From assembly GCA_900767815.1 (NCBI GenBank), contig CAAGAM010000248.1:1-64000 (forward strand): DNA of 64,000 bases, read 5' to 3'. Numbering within the stretch: the first letter of the stretch is position 1; each line of letters starts with the position of its first letter. The position numbers were made by a program, and so were the translations under genes. This document shows, piece after piece, positions 1-9,137 of this stretch. Source of the stretch: Clostridia bacterium (GTDB taxonomy: Bacteria; Bacillota; Clostridia; Christensenellales; Borkfalkiaceae). The notes under the pieces were generated by a model, which saw only the letters and a list, made by a program, of their open reading frames with translations, was not told the origin of the DNA and ran no database searches.

Positions 1-98
1 AAAAATATTTTATTTGTACTTTCATTCGCATTTTATAAAAACCAAATCGATCAAAAATCGGCAAAAAAATACGATTGTTCAAACGGATTTCGCAAACA

Positions 99-162
99 AA
101 AAAAATAACCGACAAAGGTAAATTCAACGGAAGCTATCTTTTGTTTGATTTTACCTTTGCCG
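99..162 (-). terminator. Intrinsic terminator after the DegV pair
   Basis: On the minus strand a 13-bp stem (arms at 110-122 and 150-162, one mismatch) is followed by an eight-T tract (99-106). It lies about 30 bases past the stop of the second DegV gene and should end that transcript. Nothing else is visible in bases 1-98. Confidence 0.75.
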
Positions 163-193
163 AGTTATACAAATTTATTAAGTTATTGAATTA

Positions 194-1075
194 TTATATA
201 CGTTTTTCGCCGATATAGAAAACGGCGATCGTGCCGGGGCCGCAATGGCAACCCATAGTTGCGCCGATTTCGGAGATTTTTATTTTCCCCGCTAAGGCAG
301 GCATCTCTTTTTCGATTTCGGAAACGGTAATTTTCGCGTCCTCCAAAGCGTTCGCATGGCAAACGACGCATTCGCCCGAATAATTTTTCCCGCCGTCCGC
401 GGTTTTAACCATTTCGGAAACAAGTTCCGCAGTGGCTCTGCGCTTGCCGATAAGTTTTTTCTTTACGACGAGTTTACCCGCCGCGTCGACAGTTAAAAGA
501 GGAACTATTTTTAAAATCGTCCCCACAAATCCCGCCGCCGCGGAAAGCCTGCCGCCGCGAATGAACGTGGATAAATCGGGAGCGAAATACAACGCGTTGA
601 AATTAAGCTTCTCCTCTTCCACTTTCGTTACGATTTCCTCGGCAGAAAGCCCTTGATCCCGCAAATCGGCAACGGTTGTTACGATCATACCCTGACCCAT
701 CGAACCGCTGAGCGAATCGATAACGTAAACCTTCCTTTCGGGGAATTTTTCTTCGAGATTTTTCTTTGCCGTAAGACACGATTCGTAAGTTCCCGAAAGA
801 CCTGAAGACAGCGTTACGTGGATAACGTCCAGCCCCTTTTCGAGATACGGCGTGAAAAATTCCTCGTATTCCGAAGAAGTTACCTGACTTGTTTTGCCGA
901 CAACTCCTTTTGAAAGAATTTCATAAACCTTTGTGTTGGAAATTTCTTTGCCGTCATCGAGATGATCGATATCTCCGAGCATAAATTTAAACGGTAACAC
1001 CGCGATGTCGCGCTTTTTTGCATATTCAACGCCGAGGTCGGCGGTTGATCCGCACGTTAAAACAAAATTATTCAT
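194..1075 (-). CDS. DegV family fatty-acid-binding protein (second of a tandem pair)
   Basis: This 293-residue protein matches the DegV (EDD) family, whose members bind fatty acids and in several Firmicutes act as the FakB subunit that presents the acyl chain to the kinase FakA. Visible family marks are the N-terminal CGSTADL, the KTSQVTSSEYEEFF segment, the LSSGLSGTYESC loop and the C-terminal HCGPGTIAVFY. I start it at the ATG at 1075, since MNNFVLTCGSTAD matches the usual N-terminus and the start overlaps the upstream stop in a TAATG junction, so the two genes are translationally coupled. No fakA is in the window. The neighbouring DegV is clearly a paralogue, and the two share the near-identical segment KKNLEEKFPERKVYV. 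Confidence 0.93.
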   Translation of the reverse strand: MNNFVLTCGSTADLGVEYAKKRDIAVLPFKFMLGDIDHLDDGKEISNTKVYEILSKGVVGKTSQVTSSEYEEFFTPYLEKGLDVIHVTLSSGLSGTYESCLTAKKNLEEKFPERKVYVIDSLSGSMGQGMIVTTVADLRDQGLSAEEIVTKVEEEKLNFNALYFAPDLSTFIRGGRLSAAAGFVGTILKIVPLLTVDAAGKLVVKKKLIGKRRATAELVSEMVKTADGGKNYSGECVVCHANALEDAKITVSEIEKEMPALAGKIKISEIGATMGCHCGPGTIAVFYIGEKRI

Positions 1076-1959
1076 TACACTCTCTCCTTGCCTAAAAAGA
1101 ACACCGCGACCGTACCCGTTCCCGTATGGCAGCCAATCGTCGCGCCGATATCGTAAATTTTGCATTTGCCTTTAAGCGCGGGAAAATTCTTTTCGATTTC
1201 CGAAACGGTGTAATTCGCGTCTTCGATACATTCGGAATTGCACAGATAGCAAGGTCCGTCATAATTTTCGCCGTTTTCGGCATTTTTAAGCATTTCGGAA
1301 ATAAGTTCGGCAACCGCTCTCTTTTTGCCGATAAGCTTCTTTTTGATTATAAGCTTACCTTCGGGATTGACGTACATAAGAGGGCAAATCCTTAAAAGCG
1401 AACCGATAACGCCTGCCGCCGCGGATATTCTTCCGCCGCGGACGTAAGCCGTGAGGTCCATAGAATAAAACAAATGATGAAGATGAAGTTTTATTCCGTC
1501 GAGATAATCTTTAAGCTCGGCAGCCGAATGACCTTCGTCGCGATAATCCGCGGCAAGATCCATAAGCATTCCGTAACCCGACGACGCGCAAAGCGAATCG
1601 ACGACGTAAACCTTTCTTTCGGGAAATTTCTCTTCAAGATTTTTCTTCGCTATAAGGCAGGATTCGTAAGAACCCGAAATTCCGGAAGACAACGTTACGT
1701 GAACGATATCCAACCCTTTCTCGAGATAGGGCGTGAAAGCGTCCTCGTATTCGCCCGCCGTTGTCTGACTCGTTTTGACAGGCACGCCTTTATTCATCGC
1801 CGCATACAAATCTTTATATGCAAGGCTCTTTCCGAAATCGTCGTCATAGTCCTTATCACCAAGCCTGAAATGAAAAGACAAAACTTCTATGTTTCTTTCC
1901 TTTAAATGTTTCTCGTTGAGATCGACGGTCGATCCGCAACCCAAAATATAATTTTCCAT
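1075..1959 (-). CDS. DegV family fatty-acid-binding protein (first of a tandem pair)
   Basis: This 294-residue DegV-family protein has the same architecture as its downstream neighbour: CGSTVDL at the start, VKTSQTTAGEYEDAF, LSSGISGSYESC for the lipid-binding loop and a C-terminal HTGTGTVAVFF. Proteins of this family hold a fatty acid in a buried tunnel; which chain each paralogue prefers cannot be read from sequence. The start is supported by AAGGAG at 1966-1971. It shares a 1-base stop/start overlap with the next gene. A TATAAT hexamer on the minus strand at 2042-2047 could be the -10 of its promoter, but no good -35 is placed at 17 bases. Confidence 0.93.
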   Translation of the reverse strand: MENYILGCGSTVDLNEKHLKERNIEVLSFHFRLGDKDYDDDFGKSLAYKDLYAAMNKGVPVKTSQTTAGEYEDAFTPYLEKGLDIVHVTLSSGISGSYESCLIAKKNLEEKFPERKVYVVDSLCASSGYGMLMDLAADYRDEGHSAAELKDYLDGIKLHLHHLFYSMDLTAYVRGGRISAAAGVIGSLLRICPLMYVNPEGKLIIKKKLIGKKRAVAELISEMLKNAENGENYDGPCYLCNSECIEDANYTVSEIEKNFPALKGKCKIYDIGATIGCHTGTGTVAVFFLGKERV

Positions 1960-2224
1960 ATCGTACTCCTTTTTGTATTTTATATGTGAATATTCGTGTA
2001 GTCGATAAGCGGCGGCAAGCTCAGCTTCCGCTTTGTGTATTATTATAATACCACCGAAATTGCGTTTTTGTTGTCTATTGTTGCCGTTTTTTTATATACG
2101 ATTGGGGTTTGAGCGGTAGAAATGACGCAAGGCACTCTACCCACGGTAGAAATGCCGTTTTTATACGGTTTTTAAGAATGAAAAATACTAAATTTATTTA
2201 AAAACGGAAATTCGGCTTAATCGG

Positions 2225-2253
2225 TTGAAAAAAATTTCGTTAAATGTTAAAAT
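2225..2253 (+). promoter_or_regulatory. Promoter of the helicase gene, placing the start codon at +1
   Basis: TTGAAA (2225-2230), a 17-base spacer and TAAAAT (2248-2253) form a good vegetative promoter. The helicase ATG begins at 2260, six bases after the -10, so the predicted transcript starts at or next to the start codon. No Shine-Dalgarno sequence precedes the ATG. The rest of the 1960-2259 gap shows only the possible minus-strand -10 at 2042-2047. Confidence 0.65.
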
Positions 2254-2259
2254 GTAATT

Positions 2260-4848
2260 ATGTTATCCGAAATGCAGGCGAAAGCCGTTAACGAATTCAA
2301 TAAAAACATCCTGCTTCTGGCGCGCGCGGGGACGGGGAAAACTTTTACCGTGGCGCAAAAAATCGTGAAAGCGGAAAGCCTGGGGATAAAAGCCGAAGAA
2401 ATTTTATGCCTCACCTTCACGGTTAAAGCCGCCGAAGAACTCCGCGAGGACATAATGAAATACTGCGGAGATTTCCACCCCGAGGTATTCACCATTCACG
2501 GATTTTGTTATCGGCTCATGCGTGAATACGGGCGGAAAACGGGCAGATTTTCGAACAGACAGATTGCCGACGAAGTTGACGAAGGCGAGATTATCAAAGC
2601 CATTCTTTCGGACTATATAGCTTCGGGCGAATATAAAACGGCGGACGGTTCCGTTCCCGTTTCCGCAAAAAATCTCGTCAAAGCCGTTTCGATGATAAAA
2701 CACCGCAGAGCCGAAACGAACGTTAACTATTTTTCGCCCGCGGGATATAAAGCGGCGATAAACTCGCTTATTGCCCATAACCCCGATTTCCGCGCATGTT
2801 TCGCCGTGAAACAAGGTTCGGCAAAATATACGGATGAAAATCTTATTTCCTTAATCGACAGAAAAGGCTCGGAGTTTATGGAGAAATACCGCTTCGCCTT
2901 AGACTCGTCTTCGCTTTGCGATTTTGACGATTTAATCTTCTCCGCAAGGGAAATAATTTCGGACATCAACTATCAAAAACCCGCCTATAAGTTGATTATC
3001 GTTGATGAAATGCAAGATACGAGCGTTTATGAATACGACGTTATGAAAGCCTTTTTCCGAGGCTCCGTCGTTATGCTTTGCGGAGACGAATATCAGACGA
3101 TTTACGGTTGGAGAGGCTCGAAACCGTTTGAAATAATCAAAAACTTCAAAGAGGAGTTCGGCGCGGTAACGGTTCGGCTTGATAAAAACAGGCGTTCTTC
3201 CCCTCTTCTTTCCTACGCGACGTCAGCTTATTTAAACGCCGCTTTCGATGCGGGAATTCCGCTTGACGAAAATGACGTTTTATCCGCGAAAGACGACGAA
3301 AAAATTGAAATTTGCGGCACGGACGGAGCGGAAGGCGAAGCAAAGGAAATTTTCGACAGAATTTTAAATTTTAAGGGCGAAGCCAAAGATATTTGCGTTA
3401 TGGCGCGCTCTAACAGATACATCGCCGAACTATATCGCAGGCTCGAAGACATAAACGCCGGGATGCCCGATGATAAAAAGCTTTATTTCTTCACCGCGGA
3501 CACGCATTTCCAATTTTACAAAAAACCGCTCGTCAAAGATTATCTCGCCTTTTTCAGGCTTATTTTAAATCCCGACGACGAGGCTTCGCTTTTAAGGCTT
3601 GCAAGCAAAAGCATCGAGGGTGTTACTCCGCCTATGATAGCCGCCATTGCCGATTATTCCGCCGTGGGAATTTCCGTCGGACAATTCATCGACGAAGCAA
3701 CCTATCTTTTCGGCGATTATTACGCCCCGCTCATAAACGCTTACTCGCAGAATAAAATCGTCGTTTACGACCTTGAAACAACGGGGCTTGACACGACGAA
3801 TGACGAAGCCATTCAGATTTCCGCCGTTAAAACAGGCAAAAACGGCGTTAAGGAAACTTTCGACAGGTTTATTATTCCGAGAGCGGAAATAAAAAGCGCG
3901 GCGCTTGCCGTACACGGTTACGGACTCGATTATATCAAGTCGCACGGCGGCGAATATGCCGATAAAGTTCTTGCGGATTTCTGTAAATTCGCAAACGGTT
4001 GCGTGCTTACGGGGCATAACAGCTCCTCTTTTGACGACATCGTTTTGAAAAGAGAACTTAAAGAGTACGATATTCCCGATAATTTCAGCTATTTTTACGA
4101 TACCTTGAAAATAGCCTCCGTTTTGAAGCCGCAGACAAGCGATTATAAACTCGCGACCCTTTGCGAAGCGTTCGGGATTGTCAACGAACGGGCGCACGAC
4201 GCGTTTTCGGACGTCACGGCAACCGAAAAAGTGCTGAAAGTATTTTTAACGTCATATTTAATTCCGACATCCGATGCGCGAAAAAACGTAACGAAAAGGT
4301 ATTCGGTAATTTTCGAAGACACTTATAAAAAACTCGGACAAATGAAAAATCTGCTCCTTTCGAGCGAACTTCTGCCCGTTTTCAAATCGATATCGGAAAC
4401 GATCGGAGCAAAGAATTTATCCTCTCCGAAAGACAAAGAATCGATCAACGATTTATACCGTACCATGAAGGGTTATATCCAAAAAAGTGAGCCTATAAGT
4501 TCGTTAACGACGTTTTTGCAGGACGTATCGCTTTCCGGAAGCCAGATGGACGTGCTTTGCGAAAAGTTCAATAAAATACCTCTCATCACCGTTCATCAAT
4601 CCAAGGGATGCGAGTTTAAAGAGGTTATTTTAGCGGGTGCGGGAGAGAACGAATTTCCCTCTTACGGCGCGGTTTTAAACCACAACGAGGAGGAAGAAAA
4701 AAGGGTGTTTTACGTCGCGCTTACAAGAGCCAAAGAAAAACTCGTGATAACTTACCCGAAATATAAAACCTTTTACGACGTAAGTTACAAAAGAAACCCC
4801 TCGCCATATATTTCATATCTACCCGATTCCTGTGTAATAAGAAAATGA
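2260..4848 (+). CDS. UvrD/PcrA-like SF1A helicase with an inserted DEDDh 3'-5' exonuclease domain
   Basis: This 862-residue protein carries all UvrD-type helicase motifs: Walker A ARAGTGKTFT near residue 22, LIIVDEMQDTS (motif II), GDEYQTIYGWRGS (III), LDKNRRSS (IV), ITVHQSKGCEFKEV (V) near 775 and VFYVALTRAKEKLVI (VI). Between motifs IV and V, at about residues 498-655, sits a complete DnaQ-like exonuclease domain: VVYDLETTGLD (Exo I), GHNSSSFDDIVLKREL (Exo II) and HDAFSDVTATE (Exo III). All four DEDD acids and the histidine are present. The protein should unwind DNA from a 3' tail and degrade the 3' end, probably in repair. Motif II reads DEMQD where most UvrD proteins have DEAQD, DEFQD or DEYQD. 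The gene is monocistronic and starts without a ribosome binding site. Confidence 0.9.
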   Translation: MLSEMQAKAVNEFNKNILLLARAGTGKTFTVAQKIVKAESLGIKAEEILCLTFTVKAAEELREDIMKYCGDFHPEVFTIHGFCYRLMREYGRKTGRFSNRQIADEVDEGEIIKAILSDYIASGEYKTADGSVPVSAKNLVKAVSMIKHRRAETNVNYFSPAGYKAAINSLIAHNPDFRACFAVKQGSAKYTDENLISLIDRKGSEFMEKYRFALDSSSLCDFDDLIFSAREIISDINYQKPAYKLIIVDEMQDTSVYEYDVMKAFFRGSVVMLCGDEYQTIYGWRGSKPFEIIKNFKEEFGAVTVRLDKNRRSSPLLSYATSAYLNAAFDAGIPLDENDVLSAKDDEKIEICGTDGAEGEAKEIFDRILNFKGEAKDICVMARSNRYIAELYRRLEDINAGMPDDKKLYFFTADTHFQFYKKPLVKDYLAFFRLILNPDDEASLLRLASKSIEGVTPPMIAAIADYSAVGISVGQFIDEATYLFGDYYAPLINAYSQNKIVVYDLETTGLDTTNDEAIQISAVKTGKNGVKETFDRFIIPRAEIKSAALAVHGYGLDYIKSHGGEYADKVLADFCKFANGCVLTGHNSSSFDDIVLKRELKEYDIPDNFSYFYDTLKIASVLKPQTSDYKLATLCEAFGIVNERAHDAFSDVTATEKVLKVFLTSYLIPTSDARKNVTKRYSVIFEDTYKKLGQMKNLLLSSELLPVFKSISETIGAKNLSSPKDKESINDLYRTMKGYIQKSEPISSLTTFLQDVSLSGSQMDVLCEKFNKIPLITVHQSKGCEFKEVILAGAGENEFPSYGAVLNHNEEEEKRVFYVALTRAKEKLVITYPKYKTFYDVSYKRNPSPYISYLPDSCVIRK
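2985..3001 (+). repeat. Dispersed motif site 1 (CTATAAGTCGATTATCGGC family)
   Basis: CTATAAGTTGATTATCG lies inside the helicase gene in sense orientation, where it encodes part of YKLIIVD just before motif II. One base differs from the consensus over the matching length. Confidence 0.6.
4493..4509 (+). repeat. Dispersed motif site 2, weaker match
   Basis: CTATAAGTTCGTTAACG lies in the helicase gene in sense orientation, in a different reading frame from site 1 (it encodes PISSLT). It has several mismatches in the right half, so it is one of the weakest members. Confidence 0.35.
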
Positions 4849-5103
4849 CGTTTGTTTTAGCGGTTGTAAATCTTATTTTAAGACCAGGGAAACCCCTCTT
4901 TGCCGTTTTAGGCAATTTAAAACAATAAGTCGCGGCGACGGCATTTCTCCCAATTTAACCGAAAACTTATGATAATATCCGCCGAGTGTGAACACTTCCT
5001 GCGGTTTCGATTTAAAAGTAAAACGGAATTAACCATTATATAACAGAGCAAATACCGCACAAAAAATTTCAAAAAATAATTCAAAAAAATATACTTTATA
5101 CGC

Positions 5104-5132
5104 TTGACAAACGATTCGAATCGTAGTATCAT
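5104..5132 (+). promoter_or_regulatory. pyrG promoter with a perfect 14-bp palindrome in the spacer
   Basis: TTGACA (5104-5109), a 17-base spacer and TATCAT (5127-5132) form a near-consensus promoter. The spacer contains ACGATTCGAATCGT (5111-5124), which is its own reverse complement, and this is the usual place for a repressor to block RNA polymerase. The regulator is unknown. The upstream part of the 4849-5325 gap, before 5104, shows only a weak TTGCC/GGCAA hairpin near 4900 after the helicase. Confidence 0.75.
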
Positions 5133-5151
5133 AAAACACGTTTTTTGAATA

Positions 5152-5237
5152 TAGCTTTTCGGGGCGTTTTTTTAGGAACATTTTCATGTTTCTAAAAAAA
5201 AACGCCCTTTTTGATTTTTTAAGACCCCGAAAAGCTA
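5152..5237 (+). terminator. Nested hairpin and attenuator-like terminator in the pyrG leader
   Basis: The inner arms (5162-5180 and 5187-5207) form a long hairpin ending in GCCC and followed by TTTTTGATTTTTT, a standard intrinsic terminator. A second pair of arms, TAGCTTTTCGGGG (5152-5164) and CCCCGAAAAGCTA (5225-5237), encloses it and competes for only three bases. It lies downstream of the pyrG promoter and about 90 bases before the gene, so it probably attenuates pyrG. B. subtilis pyrG is controlled by G addition at a GGGC start; the start predicted here does not begin with GGG, so the mechanism is open. Confidence 0.65.
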
Positions 5238-5325
5238 AAAAATATGCATTTTCGGCATATTTCAAACATTAAAAATACTAAAATTCGCAAAGGGCAATTT
5301 AAGGCGAACTGACAAAAGAGGTTTT

Positions 5326-6930
5326 ATGACAAAGTACATTTTCGTTACGGGCGGCGTTGTTTCGGGGCTTGGCAAAGGCATAGTTGCGGCGTCTCTCGGC
5401 AGACTTTTAAAGCTGAGAGGCTATAAAGTCGCGGCACAGAAACTCGACCCCTACATGAACGTAGACCCGGGTACGATGAACCCCATTCAGCACGGCGAAG
5501 TTTACGTAACCGAAGACGGCGCGGAAACCGACCTCGACCTCGGACATTACGAGAGATTTATCGACGAGGATCTTAACAAATACTCCAACCTCACTTCCGG
5601 TAAAGTTTTTTCGAGAGTTCTCGAAAAAGAAAGAAAAGGCGAATATCTCGGGCAGACCGTTCAGATTATTCCCCACGTAACCAACGAAACCAAACGCTTT
5701 ATAAAGAAGAACGCCGAAGTTACGAAAGCGGACGTAGTTATCACGGAAATCGGCGGAACGATAGGCGACATCGAAAGTGCGCACTTCCTCGAAGCGATAA
5801 GACAATACGCCGCCGACGTCGGCAGAGAAAATTGTCTTTTCATTCACGTTTGCCTTGTGCCTTACGTTTCGGGTTCGGACGAATATAAAACAAAACCGAC
5901 GCAGCACAGCGTTAAAGAACTTCAGTCGCTCGGAATTCATCCCGACGTTATCGTAACCCGTTCCGATTCGGACATCGGCGACGATTTAAGACGCAAAATC
6001 GCGCTGTTCTGCAACGTTAAGCCCGACTGCGTTATTTCGGACGTGACGATGGACTGTCTGTATCAATCCCCCGTCATGCTGCACGACAACGGACTCGACA
6101 AAGTTGTTTGCAGAGAGCTTAAACTCCGCGGCAAACTCGACCTTTCGCCGTGGAAAGCACTTATCAAGCGCATCAACGGCAGAAAGAAGCACGTTAAAAT
6201 CGCGCTTGTCGGAAAATACGTCAAACTTCACGACTCTTACCTTTCCGTCGTCGAAGCACTCTACTCGGCAGGTTTTGAAAACGGATGCTACGTCGATATC
6301 GACTGGGTTGACAGCGAAGAGGTTTTCCCCGATACCGCGGAAGAAATATTTAAGGGAATCGACGGTATAATCGTTCCCGGCGGATTCGGCTCGAGAGGAA
6401 TCGAAGGAATGATCGAAACCTGCAAATATGCCCGTACGCATAACGTTCCTTATTTCGGAATTTGTCTCGGCATGCAGGTTATGGTTATGGAATTCGCACG
6501 CAACGTTGCGGGGCTTACGGGCGCGACTTCGGGCGAGTTCGACGAAAACGCAAAGTATAAAGTAATCGACCTTATGCCCGACCAGCAGGGCAACATTCCC
6601 AAGGGCGGCACGATGAGGCTCGGCGCATATCCGTGCAAAATCAAGGCGGGAACGCAGATGTCCGAATACTATCAGACGGACGAAATCAGAGAACGCCACC
6701 GCCACAGATACGAATTCAACAACGATTACAGAGAAACGCTCGAAAAACACGGGCTTACCCTTTCCGGGACATCGCCCGACGACAGAATAGTGGAAACGGT
6801 TGAAATTGCGGGCGACAGATTTTTCGTAGGCTCGCAGTTCCATCCCGAATTTAAGTCGAGACCCAACAAAGCGCATCCGCTTTTCCGCGGATTTATTGCA
6901 AGCGCGCTTAAAACAAAAGAAAAAAATTAA
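5326..6930 (+). CDS. pyrG: CTP synthase
   Basis: This 534-residue enzyme converts UTP to CTP using ATP and the amide nitrogen of glutamine. The N-terminal synthetase half starts with [17 protein letters not shown], the ATP-binding loop, and has the [14 protein letters not shown] and [21 protein letters not shown] segments. The C-terminal class I glutamine amidotransferase half (from about residue 290) has the nucleophile in YFGICLGMQ, the oxyanion strand VPGGFGSRG and the His/Glu pair in SQFHPEF. Length and order match the family. AAAGAGG lies before the ATG. It is followed after 14 bases by glnN, so the two glutamine-linked genes probably share a transcript under the palindrome-bearing promoter upstream. 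Confidence 0.98.
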   Translation: MTKYIFVTGGVVSGLGKGIVAASLGRLLKLRGYKVAAQKLDPYMNVDPGTMNPIQHGEVYVTEDGAETDLDLGHYERFIDEDLNKYSNLTSGKVFSRVLEKERKGEYLGQTVQIIPHVTNETKRFIKKNAEVTKADVVITEIGGTIGDIESAHFLEAIRQYAADVGRENCLFIHVCLVPYVSGSDEYKTKPTQHSVKELQSLGIHPDVIVTRSDSDIGDDLRRKIALFCNVKPDCVISDVTMDCLYQSPVMLHDNGLDKVVCRELKLRGKLDLSPWKALIKRINGRKKHVKIALVGKYVKLHDSYLSVVEALYSAGFENGCYVDIDWVDSEEVFPDTAEEIFKGIDGIIVPGGFGSRGIEGMIETCKYARTHNVPYFGICLGMQVMVMEFARNVAGLTGATSGEFDENAKYKVIDLMPDQQGNIPKGGTMRLGAYPCKIKAGTQMSEYYQTDEIRERHRHRYEFNNDYRETLEKHGLTLSGTSPDDRIVETVEIAGDRFFVGSQFHPEFKSRPNKAHPLFRGFIASALKTKEKN

Positions 6931-6944
6931 CGGAGGACAGATAA

Positions 6945-9047
6945 ATGAAAAATTTCAGCGTTGACAAAATTTTTGCGGAAGACGTTTTCACCGACGCGGA
7001 AATGGAAAAGAGAATTTCCAAAGAAGCGTATGAAAGTTACAGAAAAACGGTAGACGAAAACGTTCCGCTCAAGCGCGCCGCGGCAGACGAAATCGCCAAG
7101 GCAATGATGGCATGGGCAATCGAAAAAGGCGCAACCCACTACACGCACTGGTTTCAGCCGATGACGGGCGTTACGGCGGAAAAACACGAAGCATTTATCG
7201 AACCCGACGGCAAAGGCGGCGTTATCAATAAATTTTCGGGCAAAATGCTCGTTAAAGGCGAACCCGACGCTTCAAGCTTCCCGAGCGGAGGTTTGCGCTC
7301 GACGTTCGAAGCGAGAGGCTACACCGCATGGGATCCGTCCTCCAAAGCGTTCGTTAAAGACGGTTCGTTATATATTCCCACCGTTTTCTGCTCTTACGGC
7401 GGAGAATCGCTCGACAAAAAAACTCCTCTTCTTAAAAGTATCGAAGCTCTTAACAAGAACGTCCTCCGGATTTTAAGACTTTTCGGCGACGACAAGACCA
7501 AAAAGATTATTTCGACGGTCGGCGCGGAACAGGAATATTTCCTTGTGGATAAAGAAGTATACGAAAAAAGGCTCGACCTCGCAACTTGCGGCAGAACGCT
7601 TTTCGGAGCGCACCCGCCAAAAGGTCAGGAGCTTGAAGACCATTACTTCGGAAAAATCAAACAACGCGTATGGGATTATATGACCGATCTCGACGAGGAA
7701 CTCTGGAAACTCGGCGTTTACGCGAAAACCAAACATAACGAAGTTGCCCCCGCACAGCACGAACTTGCATGCGTTTACACTCCCTCGAACGAAGCGGTAG
7801 ATCACAATCAGATCGTAATGTCCGTTATGAAATCGGTTGCCAACCGTCACGGAATGGTTTGCCTTCTTCACGAAAAGCCGTTTGACGGAATTAACGGAAG
7901 CGGCAAACACAACAACTGGTCTATGGCGACCGACCGCGGCGAAAATCTTCTCGACCCCACCGATCATCCCGAAAAAAATCCGAGATTCCTTCTCTTCATT
8001 GCGGCGGTTATAGCGGCTGTAGACAAATACCAGGATCTTCTCCGTATTTCCGTTGCGTCCGCAGGAAACGACCATCGTCTCGGCGCAAACGAAGCTCCGC
8101 CCGCTATCGTTTCGATGTTCATCGGCGAAGAGCTTGAAAACATACTCTCCTCGATAGAACGCGGAGCCAAATACAGCGAAATCGAACCCGAAGTTCTGAA
8201 AATCACGAGCGGACTTATCCCGAAATTCGATAAGGATAAAACGGACAGAAACAGAACGTCGCCGTTTGCGTTTACGGGTAACAAATTCGAATTCCGTATG
8301 GTAGGCTCGGATATGTCCGTTTCGTCGGCAAACATCGTTATCAACACCGCCGTCGCGGACGCCCTCGGCGACTTTGCGGACGTACTCGAAAACTCCGAGG
8401 ACTTCGACGCAACGGTAAACAACCTTATAAGAAACAGTTTCAGAGATCATAAACGCATCGTCTTCAACGGAAACAACTATTCGGACGAATGGGTAAAAGA
8501 AGCCGAAGCCAGAGGTCTTTTAAACCTTAAAACGACGGTGGACGCGCTCCCCTATTATCTCGAACAGAAGAACATAGATTTGTTCGTTCGCAACGGCGTT
8601 CTTTCGGAAACGGAAATAAGAAGCAGATACGAAATTCAGCTTGAAACATACGTTAAGATCATCGACGTTGAAGCAAAAACGATGGTGAGAATGGCAAGAC
8701 GGGAAATAATCCCTGCGGCGATCGGATACTCAAACGAGCTTGCAAGCGGGCTTTCCGCCAAGGCAAATATCGGAATAGATATTGCAAACTGCGCGGATAA
8801 ACGACTTATAGACAGACTTTCGCTTCTTAATCATAAACTTTTGAAAGCGACGGAAAAACTTGAAAAATCGATTGCGGACTCCGCAAAGAAAACGGGAACG
8901 CTTACCGTTGCCGAATTCCACAGAGACGTTATCATACCCGATATGGAAGCGCTCAGACGCATTTCGGACGAAATCGAATGCATGGTAGACAAATCTTACT
9001 GGGCTTTCCCGACATACGAAGAAATTTTAACAAGCGTCATGTATTAA
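6945..9047 (+). CDS. glnN: Type III glutamine synthetase
   Basis: This 700-residue protein is a GSIII, the long dodecameric form of glutamine synthetase found in Bacteroides, cyanobacteria and many Clostridia. It joins ammonia to glutamate with ATP in the cytoplasm. Visible motifs in order are FPSGGLRSTFEARGYTAWD (the GSIII N-terminal signature), GAEQEYFLVD, HNEVAPAQHELA (a metal and substrate site), NGSGKHNNWSM and NRTSPFAFTGNKFEFRMVG. The roughly 700-residue length separates it from the 450-residue GSI. GGAGGACAG precedes the ATG. Its position 14 bases after pyrG suggests co-regulation of glutamine supply and a major glutamine user. Two hairpin terminators follow. Confidence 0.97.
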   Translation: MKNFSVDKIFAEDVFTDAEMEKRISKEAYESYRKTVDENVPLKRAAADEIAKAMMAWAIEKGATHYTHWFQPMTGVTAEKHEAFIEPDGKGGVINKFSGKMLVKGEPDASSFPSGGLRSTFEARGYTAWDPSSKAFVKDGSLYIPTVFCSYGGESLDKKTPLLKSIEALNKNVLRILRLFGDDKTKKIISTVGAEQEYFLVDKEVYEKRLDLATCGRTLFGAHPPKGQELEDHYFGKIKQRVWDYMTDLDEELWKLGVYAKTKHNEVAPAQHELACVYTPSNEAVDHNQIVMSVMKSVANRHGMVCLLHEKPFDGINGSGKHNNWSMATDRGENLLDPTDHPEKNPRFLLFIAAVIAAVDKYQDLLRISVASAGNDHRLGANEAPPAIVSMFIGEELENILSSIERGAKYSEIEPEVLKITSGLIPKFDKDKTDRNRTSPFAFTGNKFEFRMVGSDMSVSSANIVINTAVADALGDFADVLENSEDFDATVNNLIRNSFRDHKRIVFNGNNYSDEWVKEAEARGLLNLKTTVDALPYYLEQKNIDLFVRNGVLSETEIRSRYEIQLETYVKIIDVEAKTMVRMARREIIPAAIGYSNELASGLSAKANIGIDIANCADKRLIDRLSLLNHKLLKATEKLEKSIADSAKKTGTLTVAEFHRDVIIPDMEALRRISDEIECMVDKSYWAFPTYEEILTSVMY
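8795..8813 (-). repeat. Dispersed motif site 3
   Basis: On the minus strand this reads GTCTATAAGTCGTTTATCC. It lies in glnN in antisense orientation, where the coding strand gives DKRLIDRL. The TATAAGTCG core is intact. Confidence 0.5.
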
Positions 9048-9050
9048 ATT

Positions 9051-9097
9051 AAAGCCCGCGCTTTGCATCTTTTTTGCAAAGCGCGGGCTTTAATTTA
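9051..9097 (+). terminator. Terminator after glnN
   Basis: AAAGCCCGCGCTTTGCA pairs with TGCAAAGCGCGGGCTTT around a short T-rich loop, followed by TAATTT. The stem is 17 bp and GC-rich, so it should stop pyrG-glnN transcription. Confidence 0.85.
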
Positions 9098-9102
9098 CCG
9101 TA

Positions 9103-9137
9103 AAAAAAAATGCCCCGACATTAAAGGGGCATTTTTT
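9103..9137 (-). terminator. Bidirectional terminator between glnN and the TetR gene
   Basis: AAAAAATGCCCC and GGGGCATTTTTT flank a 9-base loop, giving a T run on both strands. On the minus strand it directly follows the TetR stop codon. Confidence 0.85.
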
